From Batkoa obscura (taxonomy: Eukaryota; Entomophthoromycota; Entomophthoromycetes; Entomophthorales; Batkoaceae), in assembly GCA_030770535.1 (NCBI GenBank), contig JASVEC010000003.1:124001-188000 (forward strand): a stretch of DNA of 64,000 nt. Reading direction: 5' to 3'. The notes under the pieces were generated by a model that was not told where the DNA came from, did not search any database, and saw only the letters and a program-made list of their open reading frames with translations. Made by a program: the position numbers and the translations under genes. Shown here piece after piece: positions 36,997 through 49,489 of the stretch; the stretch's first letter is position 1, and each line of letters opens with the position of its first letter.

Positions 36997-37490
36997 GATT
37001 TTATAGTAGTATTATATAGTCCAGGCACCCAGTGCACGTTAGTTATAAATAAAATTGAAAAGTGATTCTTCATTTTGGAGAAAAGTTTTTTAGAATAGCT
37101 TATTTTTGATCTCCATTCATTCAATTAGCGATCTCTCTTAATCATCGACAATTTAATTTACTAATTTGACTTTTGAAGCTGAAAATTTTGTCCACTAAAA
37201 ATTAAATTTTAGATTTAAATATCTAAAGTAAAATTGTGTAGAAATAATAAATAGCCTATAACTTAGTTTAAAAGTTATTTAAAAAAATAGAATACTTGCA
37301 CTAACAGTTTTAAATTCTAACAAGCTTTATAAAATCTAGCTATCAGAATAGACTTGTGCTGAATTCTTTGAATGTCTACTAACTTCTATTAAGCTCTAAT
37401 AAATATACAGTGATAGACTTGATTATAAATATTTCTAAATAAAAAGCCGCTCAAGACTATTTATGTATATTAAATTAATAGTTTATTTGT
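36997..37490. other. Intergenic, no feature seen
   Basis: Upstream region of the secreted repeat protein and 3' region of the transporter. Nothing recognised. Confidence 0.45.
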
Positions 37491-38996
37491 TTAATTTTTA
37501 AAAGAACTTTCAACGTCCTTAATTGGTTCTGGTTTAGAATCTGCATTCATGTCTTCAAGGGAACGATTTTTACCTTCAACTCCCCAAATTGCCCATGCTA
37601 AACTCATTAATAATCCACATCCAAAGAAGGCAAAAATAATACCACATGCAGCTACAATATTTTTTGCATCACCATTGGGACCTTTTGAGCCTAAAAGACT
37701 ATATACGGCTACTAAGATGGTAGGGGAAACAGCTGCACAAATTCTGCCAAATGCTACTGCAAATCCTATACCAGTAGCACGTACATGGGTTGGGAAAGCT
37801 TCAGTAAAAGCTGGGTAAACAGTAACCCAAAGTGCAGTATAAGCAAATTGATAAAAGCAGTGAGCGCCGGTTAAGGAAGAAGCAGGGTTAGAAGAGTAGT
37901 AAGCAGGTATGAAACAGGCAACAGCGATAATACCTAAAATGTAAAGGCAAGGTAGTAATATTTTTCTACCAATGCGATCGATTAAGAAGACTGGTAAAAG
38001 GAAGCCAGGTACAGTAAGGAATACACCATATAAATAGAATAAAGCTACATCGGCACCTTTAACACCAGAATCTTCCAATACACCAAGAGATAATAAATTA
38101 CTTACGCCATAATCAGCAAATGCTTGAGAGCTATTTAATACCATACCGAAAGCAAGACGGAACGGGTATTTAGTGACTAATTCTTTGACTACTCTAAAAT
38201 AAGAGTATTTTTGATGAGTAACAAACTGACTGCTATCGTTAGCAGGATCATAATCGATACTAAGCTTATTATCTGGTTGCTTTGCAGAAATCTCAATTTC
38301 TTCAATGATCTGTCTAGCCTCATCAAATCTTCCTTGGATTATAAGCCATCTTGGTGATTCTGGTAGCGATTTACGTGCAAACAAAACAAAGATAGCTGCA
38401 GTACCGCCCAACGCAAATCCAATTCTCCAAGCTAAGTTGTTATCCAAGTATTTCAACAATGGATATTGTAATCCATAAGCAACCAAAGCACCTAATGACC
38501 AGAATCCCATGACCATGGTATTTACTTTACCACGATGCTTGGATGGAATGAACTCCGAAATAGTAGCGTTAACAGCAGTATATTCAGCACCTACGCCAAC
38601 CGCAGTTAAGAAACGGAAAACTAAAAAGAAAGGGAAATGGAAAGAACAAGCGGTAACAATGGTCATAAGCGAATAGCCTAAAATAGTAACAACAAAAGCT
38701 AATTTACGACCAAAACGATCAGCAAAATAACCAAAACCCAAAGCTCCTACCAAGGAGCCCATTAACCAAACAATAGTAATTGAAGTGGCCTGTACTTTAC
38801 TGATCCCAAAATAGAGCTTTAAGGTATTGAGTACAGCAGATACAATGGTTACTTCAAAAGCATCAAAAGCCCAACCCAATGCTAGAATAATTGTGATTTT
38901 TGTGTGCCATCTACTCCAGTTTAAATTATCTAATCTTTTGAGCAATTCTTTTGGACTTACGTTATCCTTAAAGTCTATTTGTTTATTGTCTATCAT
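37491..38996 (-). CDS. MFS transporter, SV2/metabolite:proton symporter-like
   Basis: Intronless, 501 residues, about 12 membrane helices. The motif-A loop DRFGRK is at 93-98, and FRFLTAVGVGAEYTAVN in helix 4 and PESPRWLI at 212-219 are sugar-porter-type signatures. The first helix carries GWAFDAFEVT, with an acidic pair typical of bacterial aromatic-acid/nicotinate-type symporters and animal SV2-like carriers. A second-half motif-A echo, DRIGRK, is present. Substrate is unknown; phosphate or glycerophosphodiester carriers (Git1/Pho84) are alternatives that fit the motifs less well. Absence of introns contrasts with many neighbours and, with the prokaryote-like sequence, leaves horizontal transfer open. 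Confidence 0.75.
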   Translation of the reverse strand: MIDNKQIDFKDNVSPKELLKRLDNLNWSRWHTKITIILALGWAFDAFEVTIVSAVLNTLKLYFGISKVQATSITIVWLMGSLVGALGFGYFADRFGRKLAFVVTILGYSLMTIVTACSFHFPFFLVFRFLTAVGVGAEYTAVNATISEFIPSKHRGKVNTMVMGFWSLGALVAYGLQYPLLKYLDNNLAWRIGFALGGTAAIFVLFARKSLPESPRWLIIQGRFDEARQIIEEIEISAKQPDNKLSIDYDPANDSSQFVTHQKYSYFRVVKELVTKYPFRLAFGMVLNSSQAFADYGVSNLLSLGVLEDSGVKGADVALFYLYGVFLTVPGFLLPVFLIDRIGRKILLPCLYILGIIAVACFIPAYYSSNPASSLTGAHCFYQFAYTALWVTVYPAFTEAFPTHVRATGIGFAVAFGRICAAVSPTILVAVYSLLGSKGPNGDAKNIVAACGIIFAFFGCGLLMSLAWAIWGVEGKNRSLEDMNADSKPEPIKDVESSFKN

Positions 38997-40249
38997 TTTT
39001 AAAGGGTAAGGTTAAGAGGAAAGTCGGGTGGTAGTGAGCTTGGCTCAAAAAAAAAGTTAATTAAAATAAATTTTTTAAGGTTTGTTAGCTGTTTTTACTT
39101 GTTTTTATACTATTTGACATCCCTTTATCATAATCTTACATTTTTCCTTTAAAATGCTTTACATCATTACTATTATCGATTTGCCTAATAATATCTTTTT
39201 TTACAGCGCACGTGTGTGTTTTGATTTTTTCTCATTGTTGCTGCTTTTTTGTGTTCTATTTGTGTATGTGATTTTATAATAGACCACAATATAAAAAGAG
39301 GATCTGCTATTTTATTAGATAGATATATTCAGTAAAAACATATACTTTATATTGGAACAATGATATTATTTTAGGTTATATATTATCAATATAATATCAT
39401 TTCTTAGTTAGTAAGCTATTTGAAGAAAAATAGCATGTTTAATGGTATAATATAAATAAATTTACATAATCTACATCATAAAGATAAGATGAAAGTACAA
39501 AAATGAAGATAGACAAAGGAATAAGAGCCATCCAATAAAATATTAAAATAGACTTTTAAACTTCTTGTATTAAGGGAAGTATGATTACACTGATGTAAAG
39601 AACCTAAATTTTATAAAAATAGTGTTTAATTTATTAAAGTATAATATATAGATTTCATAAACTACTTCTCCATGAATTAACCAAGTCGTGTACTTTATAA
39701 TTACTATTTTTATAGTTAAGCTTTGAAATAAACACTACTTATTTAACTTTTACTTAATATATTCAATTAAGAAATACTTTTTATCATTTATTTTAGCACA
39801 CTACTATATTGACCAATCAGTTTGTGTTATCTCCGATATTTTGTTCTTGAAACTAAAACTCAATTCTTATTGAGATTTTATTTTAATTTACAACGTTGTG
39901 ATAAATTTTAGCTTTCATATGCTATAAAACTAAAATAGATCTTTCTATATATCGAAACCTTATATTCCATTTATATAAAAGGTTCACTGAATAATACAGG
40001 AATCATCAATAATAACTTGACTGTTAAAAAAAGACTAAATAAAAAATATTAAATTTTTCTTAATAAAGTTAATGACATTATATACTTCAAAAATTAATTT
40101 TATCATATCTAATTTTAGAACTCATCTTTTTAATATGATTTGTGTACAAGAATTTTATGGATTTACTTTAATACAGGTTTATTCCAATTAGTTGCAATTC
40201 AATTCACTTGTAAATAGCAGTTTTGCTATTCATAGGGTACTTTATTACA

Positions 40250-40354
40250 CATGGAGATGTATTTTTTGTGTTAAGAGTTTTACCAACAATTTCTCTACTC
40301 AAATAGCACTTGAAAAATGAAAAAAGTGATGAAATCAAAAAAAACACTTCCATA
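40250..40354 (-). mobile_element. MITE copy 14
   Basis: Full-length but somewhat diverged, with ends CA-TGGAGATGT and CACTTCCA-TA and core CTCAAATAGCACTTGAA. Confidence 0.8.
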
Positions 40355-40893
40355 TACCTCATAAGATAGCAATAACATTTCATTGTTTTTAATAACTGTA
40401 CAACGTAAGCTATATGATATAAATAAATATTCTAACTTAATGAAGTTCTAAATATATGGACCCTTCATCCCAAAATACTACTAGGAGCTTTTAAACACTA
40501 TAGTATTCCTCTCTAAGTTTTTACTTAAATCTTTATAAGTAGCTATATGCCTTATATTTAGACATAGTTATAATTCTGGCATTTAAATTAAAATTTGGTT
40601 AATCAAATAGGGAATTTGTTAGCTTACACTATAAGAGCTACTAAAATATTATCTTTATCTAAAAAATGTAAATGAAACAACCGACTGCTAAGCAAGCATT
40701 ACTTTATTATATATCATATTTATTGGACTTAATATATGTATAATTTTTTATGATAAAATATAAAAAAGAAAATACTAACTGGGATAAATCAATACCAAGC
40801 TAACATTGCTATAATTTTACCATGAATATTAAAGCCAACTTTCACATTGTTTTAAATTAAATTTTCAATTTGAAAATATCTATTATATTAAAT

Positions 40894-40996
40894 AGGAATG
40901 TATTTTTGTGTTTAATAATTTTACTAGCAATTTTTCCACTCAAATAGTGCTTAAAAGATGGAAAAAGTGATGAAGCCAAAAAAAACACCCTCAAAT
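40894..40996 (-). mobile_element. MITE copy 15
   Basis: Full-length and diverged at the tips (TAGGAATGT, CACCCTCA), but the core CTCAAATAGTGCTTAAA is clear. Confidence 0.78.
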
Positions 40997-41494
40997 GTTT
41001 ACTATAAAGTCAAAAAGTTTAGCTTATAGGCGTATGTGTAAATATATACCAATATATATTTTTACATCATTTAAAGCACTAAATGAAATTTGGTTTAAAA
41101 AGATTATATTTTATTATTCAAATTCTCGATTGATAACTTTGTATTGTTTTTATGAGGATTAAAAAGGGTAAATTAAGAGCAACATGGTATAGGAAATAAA
41201 TAAAAGTTTTAAGATGTCAAGAATAAAACGCTATTTAAAACTACTTAGGCATTTAAATATCCGATATATATAAATTTTATACAGCATCTTACTATTTTTT
41301 ATCATCATTATAGTAATTATAGATATAAGTTATTCTATAAGTTTAATTGATAAAGATACTAACTATTTAAATTTTAATTTGAAGATTATTCTATAATCAT
41401 CTTATTGGCCCCATTTATCAAAAAATTTTCATATTTCATTCAACATGTTTTTTTTACAAAATGTTAGAGGTATTAATTATTTTTATTAAATTGA

Positions 41495-41560
41495 TATGGG
41501 GATATATTTTTGTCTAAAAATTTTATTGACAATCATTCCATTTAATGGCACTAATAAAAT
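41495..41560 (-). mobile_element. MITE copy 16, partial and degenerate
   Basis: Begins like the family (TA-TGGGGATATATTTTTGT, TTTTATTGACAATCATTCC) but loses similarity in the core and lacks the other end. Confidence 0.6.
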
Positions 41561-42461
41561 AGATAAACAAGTGAAATTTAAATAGACAACTTTATATTAA
41601 AAAAGTATGACTAGCGATTTATTCGGCAAAGCTGATTCGAATATGAATGGTTTTTATAGCAAAATATATATTGTAAATTAATGTAACTATATAAAAAAAG
41701 ACAGCCGTTAATTGCTTAACTACTACCGTTGATGAGCTTTTCTGTTTTTTATGTCTTTTCTCAATCCTCGTAATATTCATAGTTAAAGATTTTAAGTTTA
41801 AAATCAAATGGACAGAGAGAATATGAACTTATCACCTTTTTTTTCTTCATCATGTCTGTTACTCCTGATACAAAAAACGCCTTCTTTGATGAACTAAGCA
41901 AAATCCTAATGTAACTTAGATAAAGCTATAATAGTCTAATTAGCTTTTTTAAATTGTAATAATGAACTTTTATAATTTTACTTTTAAGCCTTTGAAGTGT
42001 TAAATTATAAAGGCTATAAAAAGTTTTGAGAATTAAATGCTAAAAATAAAAAAATATATTGAACAAAATTTTTTCTCTCTTTATATTCGATATAAAGAAG
42101 TCTATAAACTCCCTTGTTCTAATATTTAAAAATAGGTTAGCTTTAAAGCTTTTTTGATACAAAGCCATTTGATCTTCAAAACATACTAAAACGTACAAAA
42201 TGATAGCTCTGGACTGCGCCTTTATGCTGCTGTCTTTATTTTATTATATCGTTAAATGAATTTTAAATTAGAAGATAGTAAATTTTGTAGATATTTTGGA
42301 AATATTTAAAATTGCTATATTTTAACTAAAAATACTTTTAAATAAAATAATACTATTTATAAATTAATTTAAACAGAAGTTTTAAAGTTAATTCAAACTT
42401 TTAATAGTTTAAAGTAGTTTAGCAAAGCAATAAAAATTATAAAAACTAATTTTATAGCTTA

Positions 42462-42566
42462 TATGGGGATGTATTTTTATGTTTAAGAATTTCACTAATA
42501 GTCTTTCCACTTAAATAGCGCTTAAAAAATAGAAAAAGTGATGAAACCAAAAAAAACACCCCCATA
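42462..42566 (-). mobile_element. MITE copy 17
   Basis: Full-length, with ends TA-TGGGGATGT and CACCCCCA-TA and core CTTAAATAGCGCTTAAA. Confidence 0.85.
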
Positions 42567-43540
42567 TTTTGATTATTTAAACATTTATCATGCATTGTTT
42601 TTATACTAAAACTTATATACTTTATCTAATTTATTTTTTTATCTATATTTGTTTTAGTTGTATTTATTTCTATTGTTTTATATAATTTATTGATAGTATA
42701 AATTATCTCTTTATTTATTTTTTATAGTCTATATAATAACTACATACTATCTTTATAAGATAAAATCTGTCTCAACTATATAGCCTAAAGCATGTGACTA
42801 TCAACTTTGTTTAAGATTACAATGTTATTTATAACATTGTTTTTACTTAAAAACATGAAGTTTTATTATATAATTGGATTTTAAATTTTATCACATTTTC
42901 AGCTCTTTATTATAAAACACTTTTTAAAGTATAAATAAACCTGTTTTTTATTAATTTTGAATTTTGAATAGCTGCAAAAATGCACGTTTTTGTTAAAAAT
43001 TTTAAGATTTATCAAACAATAAAAAACTAAAGACGTTATAATAAAGATACAGGCCAGAGCTTTCACTACGTAGGTTTTAATATTTCATTAAGGTTTCAGG
43101 GCTTGATACTTGTTTAACTTAATAGGGTACTTCCGAATTAAAAATTTCCAATAAAAATCAGCTTTAAAATCAAAAAAGAAGAGTATACAAGTATCATTTA
43201 TATAAAAAAAGAAAAAAGGTTCTATCTATTGATATAATTTTTATTTTTGTAACTATTTTTTTGAATTATTTTAGATAATAAAAACTTTCCAGGGCCCCTA
43301 TGTGTTATAAGGTATAAAAATAAAGCAATGTGATCTTCTTGATGGCTTACATCCAATCATTTAAAAAATAACAGATGAGTATGAACAATCCTATTTCAAA
43401 TAAAGTTTATTAAGCAAAAGATAGAAATTAGCGAGTATACAATTAGTTTAATATTGAACAAACAGTGCTCTGCTTAAATCAGGTTAATTTTTTTAATAAT
43501 AGAATTAATTTTTTACTTTAGTTAAAATAGAAATGATAAG

Positions 43541-46351
43541 CTACTCTAAAGGAATCATAGGGGGTACTTCGTCAAACTCTTGGTCACTATCTTCACTCTC
43601 TTGTTCAACTTGTTCAGAATCATTATTTGATTGACTATTGTCCTGATCGTTTTTTTGCATTGAATTATCCATTCCTTTACTAAATTTATCAAACGCTCCT
43701 TGGGCCCATGGGTTTCTTGATAAATTTGGCCCTGCAATCGTTGTAGGTGTACTATCCGACCTTCTGCTGGTATCTCCAAATATATTTACTGCAGTATTTT
43801 GTGAAGTAGTATTAAAATCTTGATTTGAGTTAATGTGTTCATCACTAACTGTAGGTTGGATATTTGTTGGTTGATCATCGCTATGGTGCCTAAGATTATG
43901 TTGATCATTGTGATGCATTCTATTAATGAGGTTCGGGTTATTCATGTTTAAATCTGTCTCGCCTAAAGATTCTGTAAGCACAGAGGCAACACTAGCTAAA
44001 TGCTTCTGCATACGCCATAACAAATCCAATCTCTTGGCGACCGCATCTCTAGTGTGACTATCTAATACCTTGATTTCTTCACTGGTTAATGGCTCTGGTG
44101 GTAGTAGAACATCTGGAATCCCATGACGGCCTGATCTACCAAACCAAGGCTCATCTAATGGAATCAGCTCAGGTAAATTGTCAACATTGAGATTTTGCTC
44201 TAATTCTGTGTTATTTAAGAAACTCTGTAAATTTTGATTGGTCTGGAAAACGGATTAGTATTATTTAACTAAGCTATTATTAAAACCTTACTCTGCCATT
44301 AGCATCGCTTGCTGTACCATTATTCAAGTTTGAACTAGATCCAAAAATATTGCTTGATGATTGAGTATGCTCAGAGTATGTATTAAGTCTGTTAGTTGAC
44401 GGAATACTAGAGGTTGAAATTGATGGAACATTATGAATCGAGTTCGATCCAGCGCCAATATCTTGGGAAGAATTCCACCTCAAATCTTCAAGGATACTTT
44501 CCACATCAATATGCCTTCTCGCATCTCTAGCATCTGTACTCACTTGATTTGGGAATGTATTTGTTTGCATATTAGAGCTAGTTGTATTACCGTTGAGTGT
44601 ATTTGACGTCATGTTTACTACATTCGAGGAGGCTTGACTTGTTGATTGTGGAAAAAAATTATTCCCTCTAATTGGCTGTTGAGATGGATTTATGCTTGTA
44701 CCTTGGTAAGTTGATTGTCCCGAGTTTGTCAAGCTACTATTTCCAAAAGCCTGTGTAGCTCTTGAAGATGATTGTTGAGGAAATGAAGTATAAACCCCAC
44801 TTGATTCAGCATGTTGACTATTTGAGTTATTTTGGCTTGAAAATCTATTTCTAAATGTTGAACTACTAGTAGATTGATTGCCATAGTTATTATTAAATCT
44901 TAATTCATCATTGGTAGGCATAAATGGATTGCCCCTAACCGGTGGATCAGGGTAATGTATAGAATCTTCAACTAAATCTCTAAAGTTGTTTTGATTGGGA
45001 CTTGATGATGGATCAATATAATCTTCAGGTGCTGGTGGTGTTGGTGGAGGAGGAGGGGTGGGAGGCTGAGGTGGATTGTTTCTGTTGGAGTCATTTAAAA
45101 CAGGTGAGCGACATGTTGGACAGGATTGCTGTCTTTCAAGCCACGAGCGTAAACAACTAAAATGGAATACATGTCCACAAGGAAGCTTTTTAGGAATATC
45201 TGATGATCCTTCATTCCTTCCTTCTCTTTGGACATTAGTATTGTCTCGATGAACCATTTCTTCTCTACAAATAATGCATGTAGGATCCGACATTCTACTT
45301 AATTCTTCTGGAGTAGCGTCTGGGTAGCGTTCATTCATGTTACGAGTAGCTTGGCGATATCTTATCAAATCGCGGCATTTCTGTAAAAATGATCTTAAAG
45401 TCACATAGATATCACGCAAAATATGAAGTGGGATTCCAAATTGAATAAGGACAATACCAAAGAATATTATATAAATTAGCAATTTTATAAAATCTATTTG
45501 AAAAATTAATTATAATAAAATCTTACTTTAAAGGCTTACCTATGATAAGTTCAAGATAAAAAATATATAAAGACTTGTTTTCCCAAGTCTCTTCAGTTCT
45601 AGAATCAATGACGTGTAATACATATTTTGAGTAAGTTGCTAAAACAGCAGCTGCTAGAATAGCATACTAAACATAAATTAATAAATTATATTGAATAAGT
45701 AAAATAGTAACCTCAAACCCAAAAACAATTAACATAGTAGGGCCTATAGTGAGGGTATTATCCACAGTATAAAGAACGAAAAGAAGGTCGGTGATCAATA
45801 AATTGATCATTAAAACTGTCATGCGAATATGAAAATGAAAAGGCAAAGTCGCAGACTGTTCCATCTATTGAAACATTAGTTAGAGCAAATGAGAAATGAT
45901 TAAACTTACAAAATCTACTCGATCCTGACACAGCCAGTGAAAAATTTTAACAAATAATAATGAAATAAATAAAACCACAAATTGAGAATCAAATTCATCC
46001 CTAAATATAGTCATAGCCAAACATGTTTCAGTCACAGCAAACCATGATCTTTCATACAAATGTTCAACTTCAATTGCTCTTAATGGCCCAAAAAAGATTG
46101 CTTGTAATAATTTTCCCAACATTAAAGTAGTAAAGATACCAAAATTTAACAAGATCTAAGATAAAAAAGTATTAGTTAATTTTTATTTATGTAAAGATTT
46201 TATTTTTGATTATTAAATTTACCAATAGTGATGGTGAAGACTGTGATAGTTGAATAGCCGACGTATAAAAGTTGGATCTTTGGGAAAAAGTTGAGTATAG
46301 AACAAAAGCGGTAAGCGCAGTGCTTATACCACCATAAACAGCTAACCTCAT
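43541..46351 (-). CDS. HRD1: ERAD E3 ubiquitin ligase HRD1/synoviolin
   Basis: Six exons: 46351-46223, 46155-45910, 45864-45712, 45666-45540, 45493-44292, 44242-43541; 852 residues. Multi-spanning ER membrane ligase that retrotranslocates and ubiquitinates misfolded proteins. The N-terminal ~250 residues contain the membrane helices with family segments VEHLYERSWFAVTETCLAMT and FGFEYAILAAAV...WENKSLYIFYLEL. A RING-H2 finger follows at about 291-346: CIIC, CGHVFHFSC, CPTC. The remaining ~500 residues are low-complexity: a PPTPPPPPTPPAP run, then Ser/Asn/Thr-rich sequence, with a short conserved-looking block LDSHTRDAVAKRLDLLWRMQ in exon 6. Intron 3 has the unusual donor GTTACT. Confidence 0.93.
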
Positions 46352-46580
46352 CTTTATATAATTTTGAGTAGCAGTTTAAACTAGTTTTTAGCTTTTTATG
46401 ATATTTGCTTTTAAGTGTGATTAAAAAGATGCTAGTTTACTGGTCTTATTTTTAGTTTCATACTTTCTTAGTCCCTTTTTTAACCAATTATTTGCTTCAA
46501 ACTCATTCAGCTTCTTTTAGAGTGAGGTAATCACGCTAACATTACTTTGTATGGCTGAAATAAAAATAAATTCAAAATAA

Positions 46581-46680
46581 TATGGGGGTGTTTATTTAGT
46601 TTCATTGCTTTTTCCATTTTTAAGTGCTATTGAGTGTAAAAGATACTTATAATCTTTTAAACAAAGAAAGACATCCCTAC
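46581..46680 (+). mobile_element. MITE copy 18, diverged
   Basis: Recognisable throughout (TA-TGGGGGTGT, TTTAAGTGCTATTGAGTG, ACATCCCTA) but with several changes and small length differences. Confidence 0.78.
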
Positions 46681-46732
46681 ATAAAAATAAGTTTTAATTA
46701 TATAAAGCTGAGCATTTTTAATTTAACAAACA

Positions 46733-46837
46733 TATGGGGATGTTTTTTTTGGTTTCATTACTTTTTCCATTTTTTGAGCGCTATTTGAGCGGAAAAATTG
46801 TTAGTAAAATTCTTAAACAAAAAAATACGTCCCCATA
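46733..46837 (+). mobile_element. MITE copy 19
   Basis: Full-length and close to consensus (TGAGCGCTATTTGAGCGG), with TA at both ends and tip ACGTCCCCA. Confidence 0.87.
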
Positions 46838-47122
46838 TAAAAGTATAGTCTAAATATTTATTAAGCATCCTTAGAGCTTATATATAAAATAGTGCTAAAA
46901 GATAATATGGGAAATATTTTAAAAGTTTCAATATAGTTAGTTATGTTACTTATCCTAATTTCAGTTTAAACAATAAACAATGTTTAAATTACGTTTTGGT
47001 TACAAAGTAAATTATTTATAAATTAAATAAAACAAAAATGGCATGAGTAATGGTTAAAGTATTATTTATTTTATTATATTGATTTAGAATGAAAGTAATA
47101 AACTAACTATACAATATTAAAA

Positions 47123-48763
47123 TTAGTCTAAAATCTTATTTTGATTCAATTCCAATTCCAACTCATTTTTAAACTGTGTTTCAGATAATACATTTTCAAG
47201 TTTAGTTCCTAATACTGAATCTTTATATATAAACTCCATCGTTGATCCTGAATTGTATTTTTCTTTACCATTATTATTACCATCAAACTTCAATTTTAAA
47301 AAATTATCACTTTCAAAATAAGCATCATTATTCTCATCAAACTTGTTTGCAACGATAACAGCCTCTCTGGCTTCTTCATCACTGTTACCTTGAGCTTCAT
47401 CTTTCATAAAATAATCGTTTACCCTGGAAATGGTTTCAATTACAGACGGGGGCTCAATATTAAACTTAAACTCTTTAATGCTGAGGTCTTCAGAAATATT
47501 AATTTCATCTTTAAGCATTGTAGATTGAGAGTAATTTTTTGTAAGTACCGATTCTCGATTTAAAGAAGATTGTATCCCCATTTCAGCTTCGAAATCGTTA
47601 TTTAAATTTAATATACTGATTGATGTAAGGGTTTGAATTTGCTCAAAATTTTGCTCAAAAACTATTTCATTTTGATCGATAGATAATACTTCAGGAGAAG
47701 GGAGACTAGGATGAGCATCATCTAACGAATTTATCGTATTTATAATTTCGAGAGAGGATGATTGATACATCTCTCTTATCCAGCCAGCGATAAGGATGCC
47801 AACAACTGCAATTGAAATCAATGCTAGACACCATAAAACTGAGATGATATCAACCAAAACACCGATTTTTGGTGCTGAAGGCATCATATTTCTTAAAGAG
47901 TTTACATTAAATAATAAACTTAGTCCTAAATTTAAATCTGGTAATAAAAAATCTCTCTTAAAAACAACAATACGTAAAGCCAAAAGAAAATAGCTGATGG
48001 CAAAACCCCATAGTATAAACATACATAGCATGGTAATGATAATTGTTGTAGCTGAACGCTGTATTACTAGCGTAGCTTTATTGTTTGCTATAACCACTTT
48101 AGAACGAAATAGTAAGATGGAAGAGTCCAAATAATAATAAACTGGAACAGTTTGATTATTAGATAATACAGCTTTTGATTTCAAAGGATAAGTATATTTA
48201 TCAAAAGGATAAAAAAGACTGGTACCAGAATGAAATTTAAAATTGTTGTTTTTAGCATTAAACTCGTAGATAAAGAATTCTTTACCATCATATTCAATTT
48301 CAGCTTGCTCATCAAACGAAAATTTTAGATTACTCTTTTTGATTGACTTCATTAAACCATCCCCAATCCCAAAATCAATAAACACTGTGGCTGCTTTACT
48401 TTTTATATTAATCTTTCGTATCCTTATCTTACCATAAATCCCATTTTCAAACTTCGTTTCAGGCTCCATGTTTTTGATATCTGTCCTTTGCCATTTGTAA
48501 TGTAATGTGATCAAGGCAATAAATAAGCTTAAGAAGAAACAAATAATCAAAGCTATACTCAAATAGCGTCCTTTTTTAGTCCTTAAACACTTTACTTTTC
48601 TTGTGTCTATCTCTTCTTCTTCTATCTCGTTTAGTAATGGTGTTGTGTCTAATACGCTTTCTGGTGAGTTGTTTTGGCTTATCAAAGAAGCCAGCGAATC
48701 TAAATCGACAGTGTCCTGCTGTGCCTCGGGTGATAGAAAAGGTCGTAGCCTATCCTCATTCAT
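47123..48763 (-). CDS. DUF4436 family membrane protein
   Basis: Intronless, 546 residues. A cytosolic N-terminus (~65 residues, with an acidic EIEEEEID patch) is followed by a first helix (SIALIICFFLSLFIALITL). A lumenal/extracellular beta-rich domain contains the FYPFDKYTYPL motif. Three further helices then follow (from about 240), including SLLFNVNSLRNMMPSAPKIG before the last one. That pattern, with YPFDKY and the N-(S/M)MP-x-AP-x-IG motif, is the DUF4436 signature common in fungi. The final ~200 residues are acidic, hydrophilic and probably disordered, a longer tail than I associate with the family. Function unknown. Confidence 0.72.
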   Translation of the reverse strand: MNEDRLRPFLSPEAQQDTVDLDSLASLISQNNSPESVLDTTPLLNEIEEEEIDTRKVKCLRTKKGRYLSIALIICFFLSLFIALITLHYKWQRTDIKNMEPETKFENGIYGKIRIRKINIKSKAATVFIDFGIGDGLMKSIKKSNLKFSFDEQAEIEYDGKEFFIYEFNAKNNNFKFHSGTSLFYPFDKYTYPLKSKAVLSNNQTVPVYYYLDSSILLFRSKVVIANNKATLVIQRSATTIIITMLCMFILWGFAISYFLLALRIVVFKRDFLLPDLNLGLSLLFNVNSLRNMMPSAPKIGVLVDIISVLWCLALISIAVVGILIAGWIREMYQSSSLEIINTINSLDDAHPSLPSPEVLSIDQNEIVFEQNFEQIQTLTSISILNLNNDFEAEMGIQSSLNRESVLTKNYSQSTMLKDEINISEDLSIKEFKFNIEPPSVIETISRVNDYFMKDEAQGNSDEEAREAVIVANKFDENNDAYFESDNFLKLKFDGNNNGKEKYNSGSTMEFIYKDSVLGTKLENVLSETQFKNELELELNQNKILD

Positions 48764-49489
48764 TTAAGTATTCATTAAATAAAAATAACTAATAGTCAAT
48801 TTTCAAGCTTTATTTTTATTGTTTATGAACTTCCTTTTAAGGTAATTCATTGGCTTTCCCAATTTATTAATGTTCAAGTTTCGAACCAAAGTGTTAAGGA
48901 ACATTAAATTTTAATTAAATGATTTCTAGATTAATTAATTACAAGGTGTAATTTATTTTCGAAAATAAGATAGTTGCAAAATACAAAATGAACAGAAGAA
49001 AGTTAAGATCAAAGCGATTATTGAATAATAGCTCTACTATATATTTTTTAAATGACCAAGTATATACTTTATTTTATTAATTTTTTTAAAATGTTTTTAC
49101 TTTAAAATAGAATATTATTGATTTATAAAAATAATTCCGCTAGTTGAATATTGTTTCTATTTGCAATAAATTAAAATTGGAGAAGCATTGGAAATGATTA
49201 AGTAGTATTTAAAATTCACTTTATCAAAAGATAATTTAATAAGATTAACAATTAATTTTGAAATTGTCACCGGTTATTTACTATATTACGGTATCAAAAA
49301 AATCAGATAAGTACTACTTTGATCATGTTGATATATTGTACAATATTTATATCAAGTTAAATTGAAAATCCTGATAAGTGGAACCTTAAAACTAACTGTA
49401 GACACTAAATCAATACTGATAGTTATAATCATCCAAAAGTCAAACTTAATTACAAAAAGTTTATTATTTTCTAACATCATGTCTTAATC
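48764..49489. other. Intergenic, no feature seen
   Basis: AT-rich spacer between the DUF4436 gene and the 3' end of the next minus-strand gene. Nothing recognised. Confidence 0.45.

Larger units (their letters stand above)
38997..43540. other. 4.5-kb AT-rich desert with MITEs
   Basis: No supported gene. Four MITE copies lie here (40250, 40894, 41495, 42462). Short frames such as 41619-41807 (-) have no recognisable features. Confidence 0.5.
46352..47122. other. Intergenic with two MITEs
   Basis: Spacer upstream of HRD1 and downstream of the DUF4436 gene, which lie head-to-tail on the same (minus) strand. MITE copies 18 and 19 lie here, 52 bases apart and in the same orientation. Nothing else seen. 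Confidence 0.45.

Noticed and set aside
37491-38996. Pho84/Git1 phosphate or glycerophosphoinositol transporter
   Set aside because: Shares only general sugar-porter motifs; helix 1 and helix 4 fit metabolite:H+ or SV2-like carriers better, so no substrate was named.
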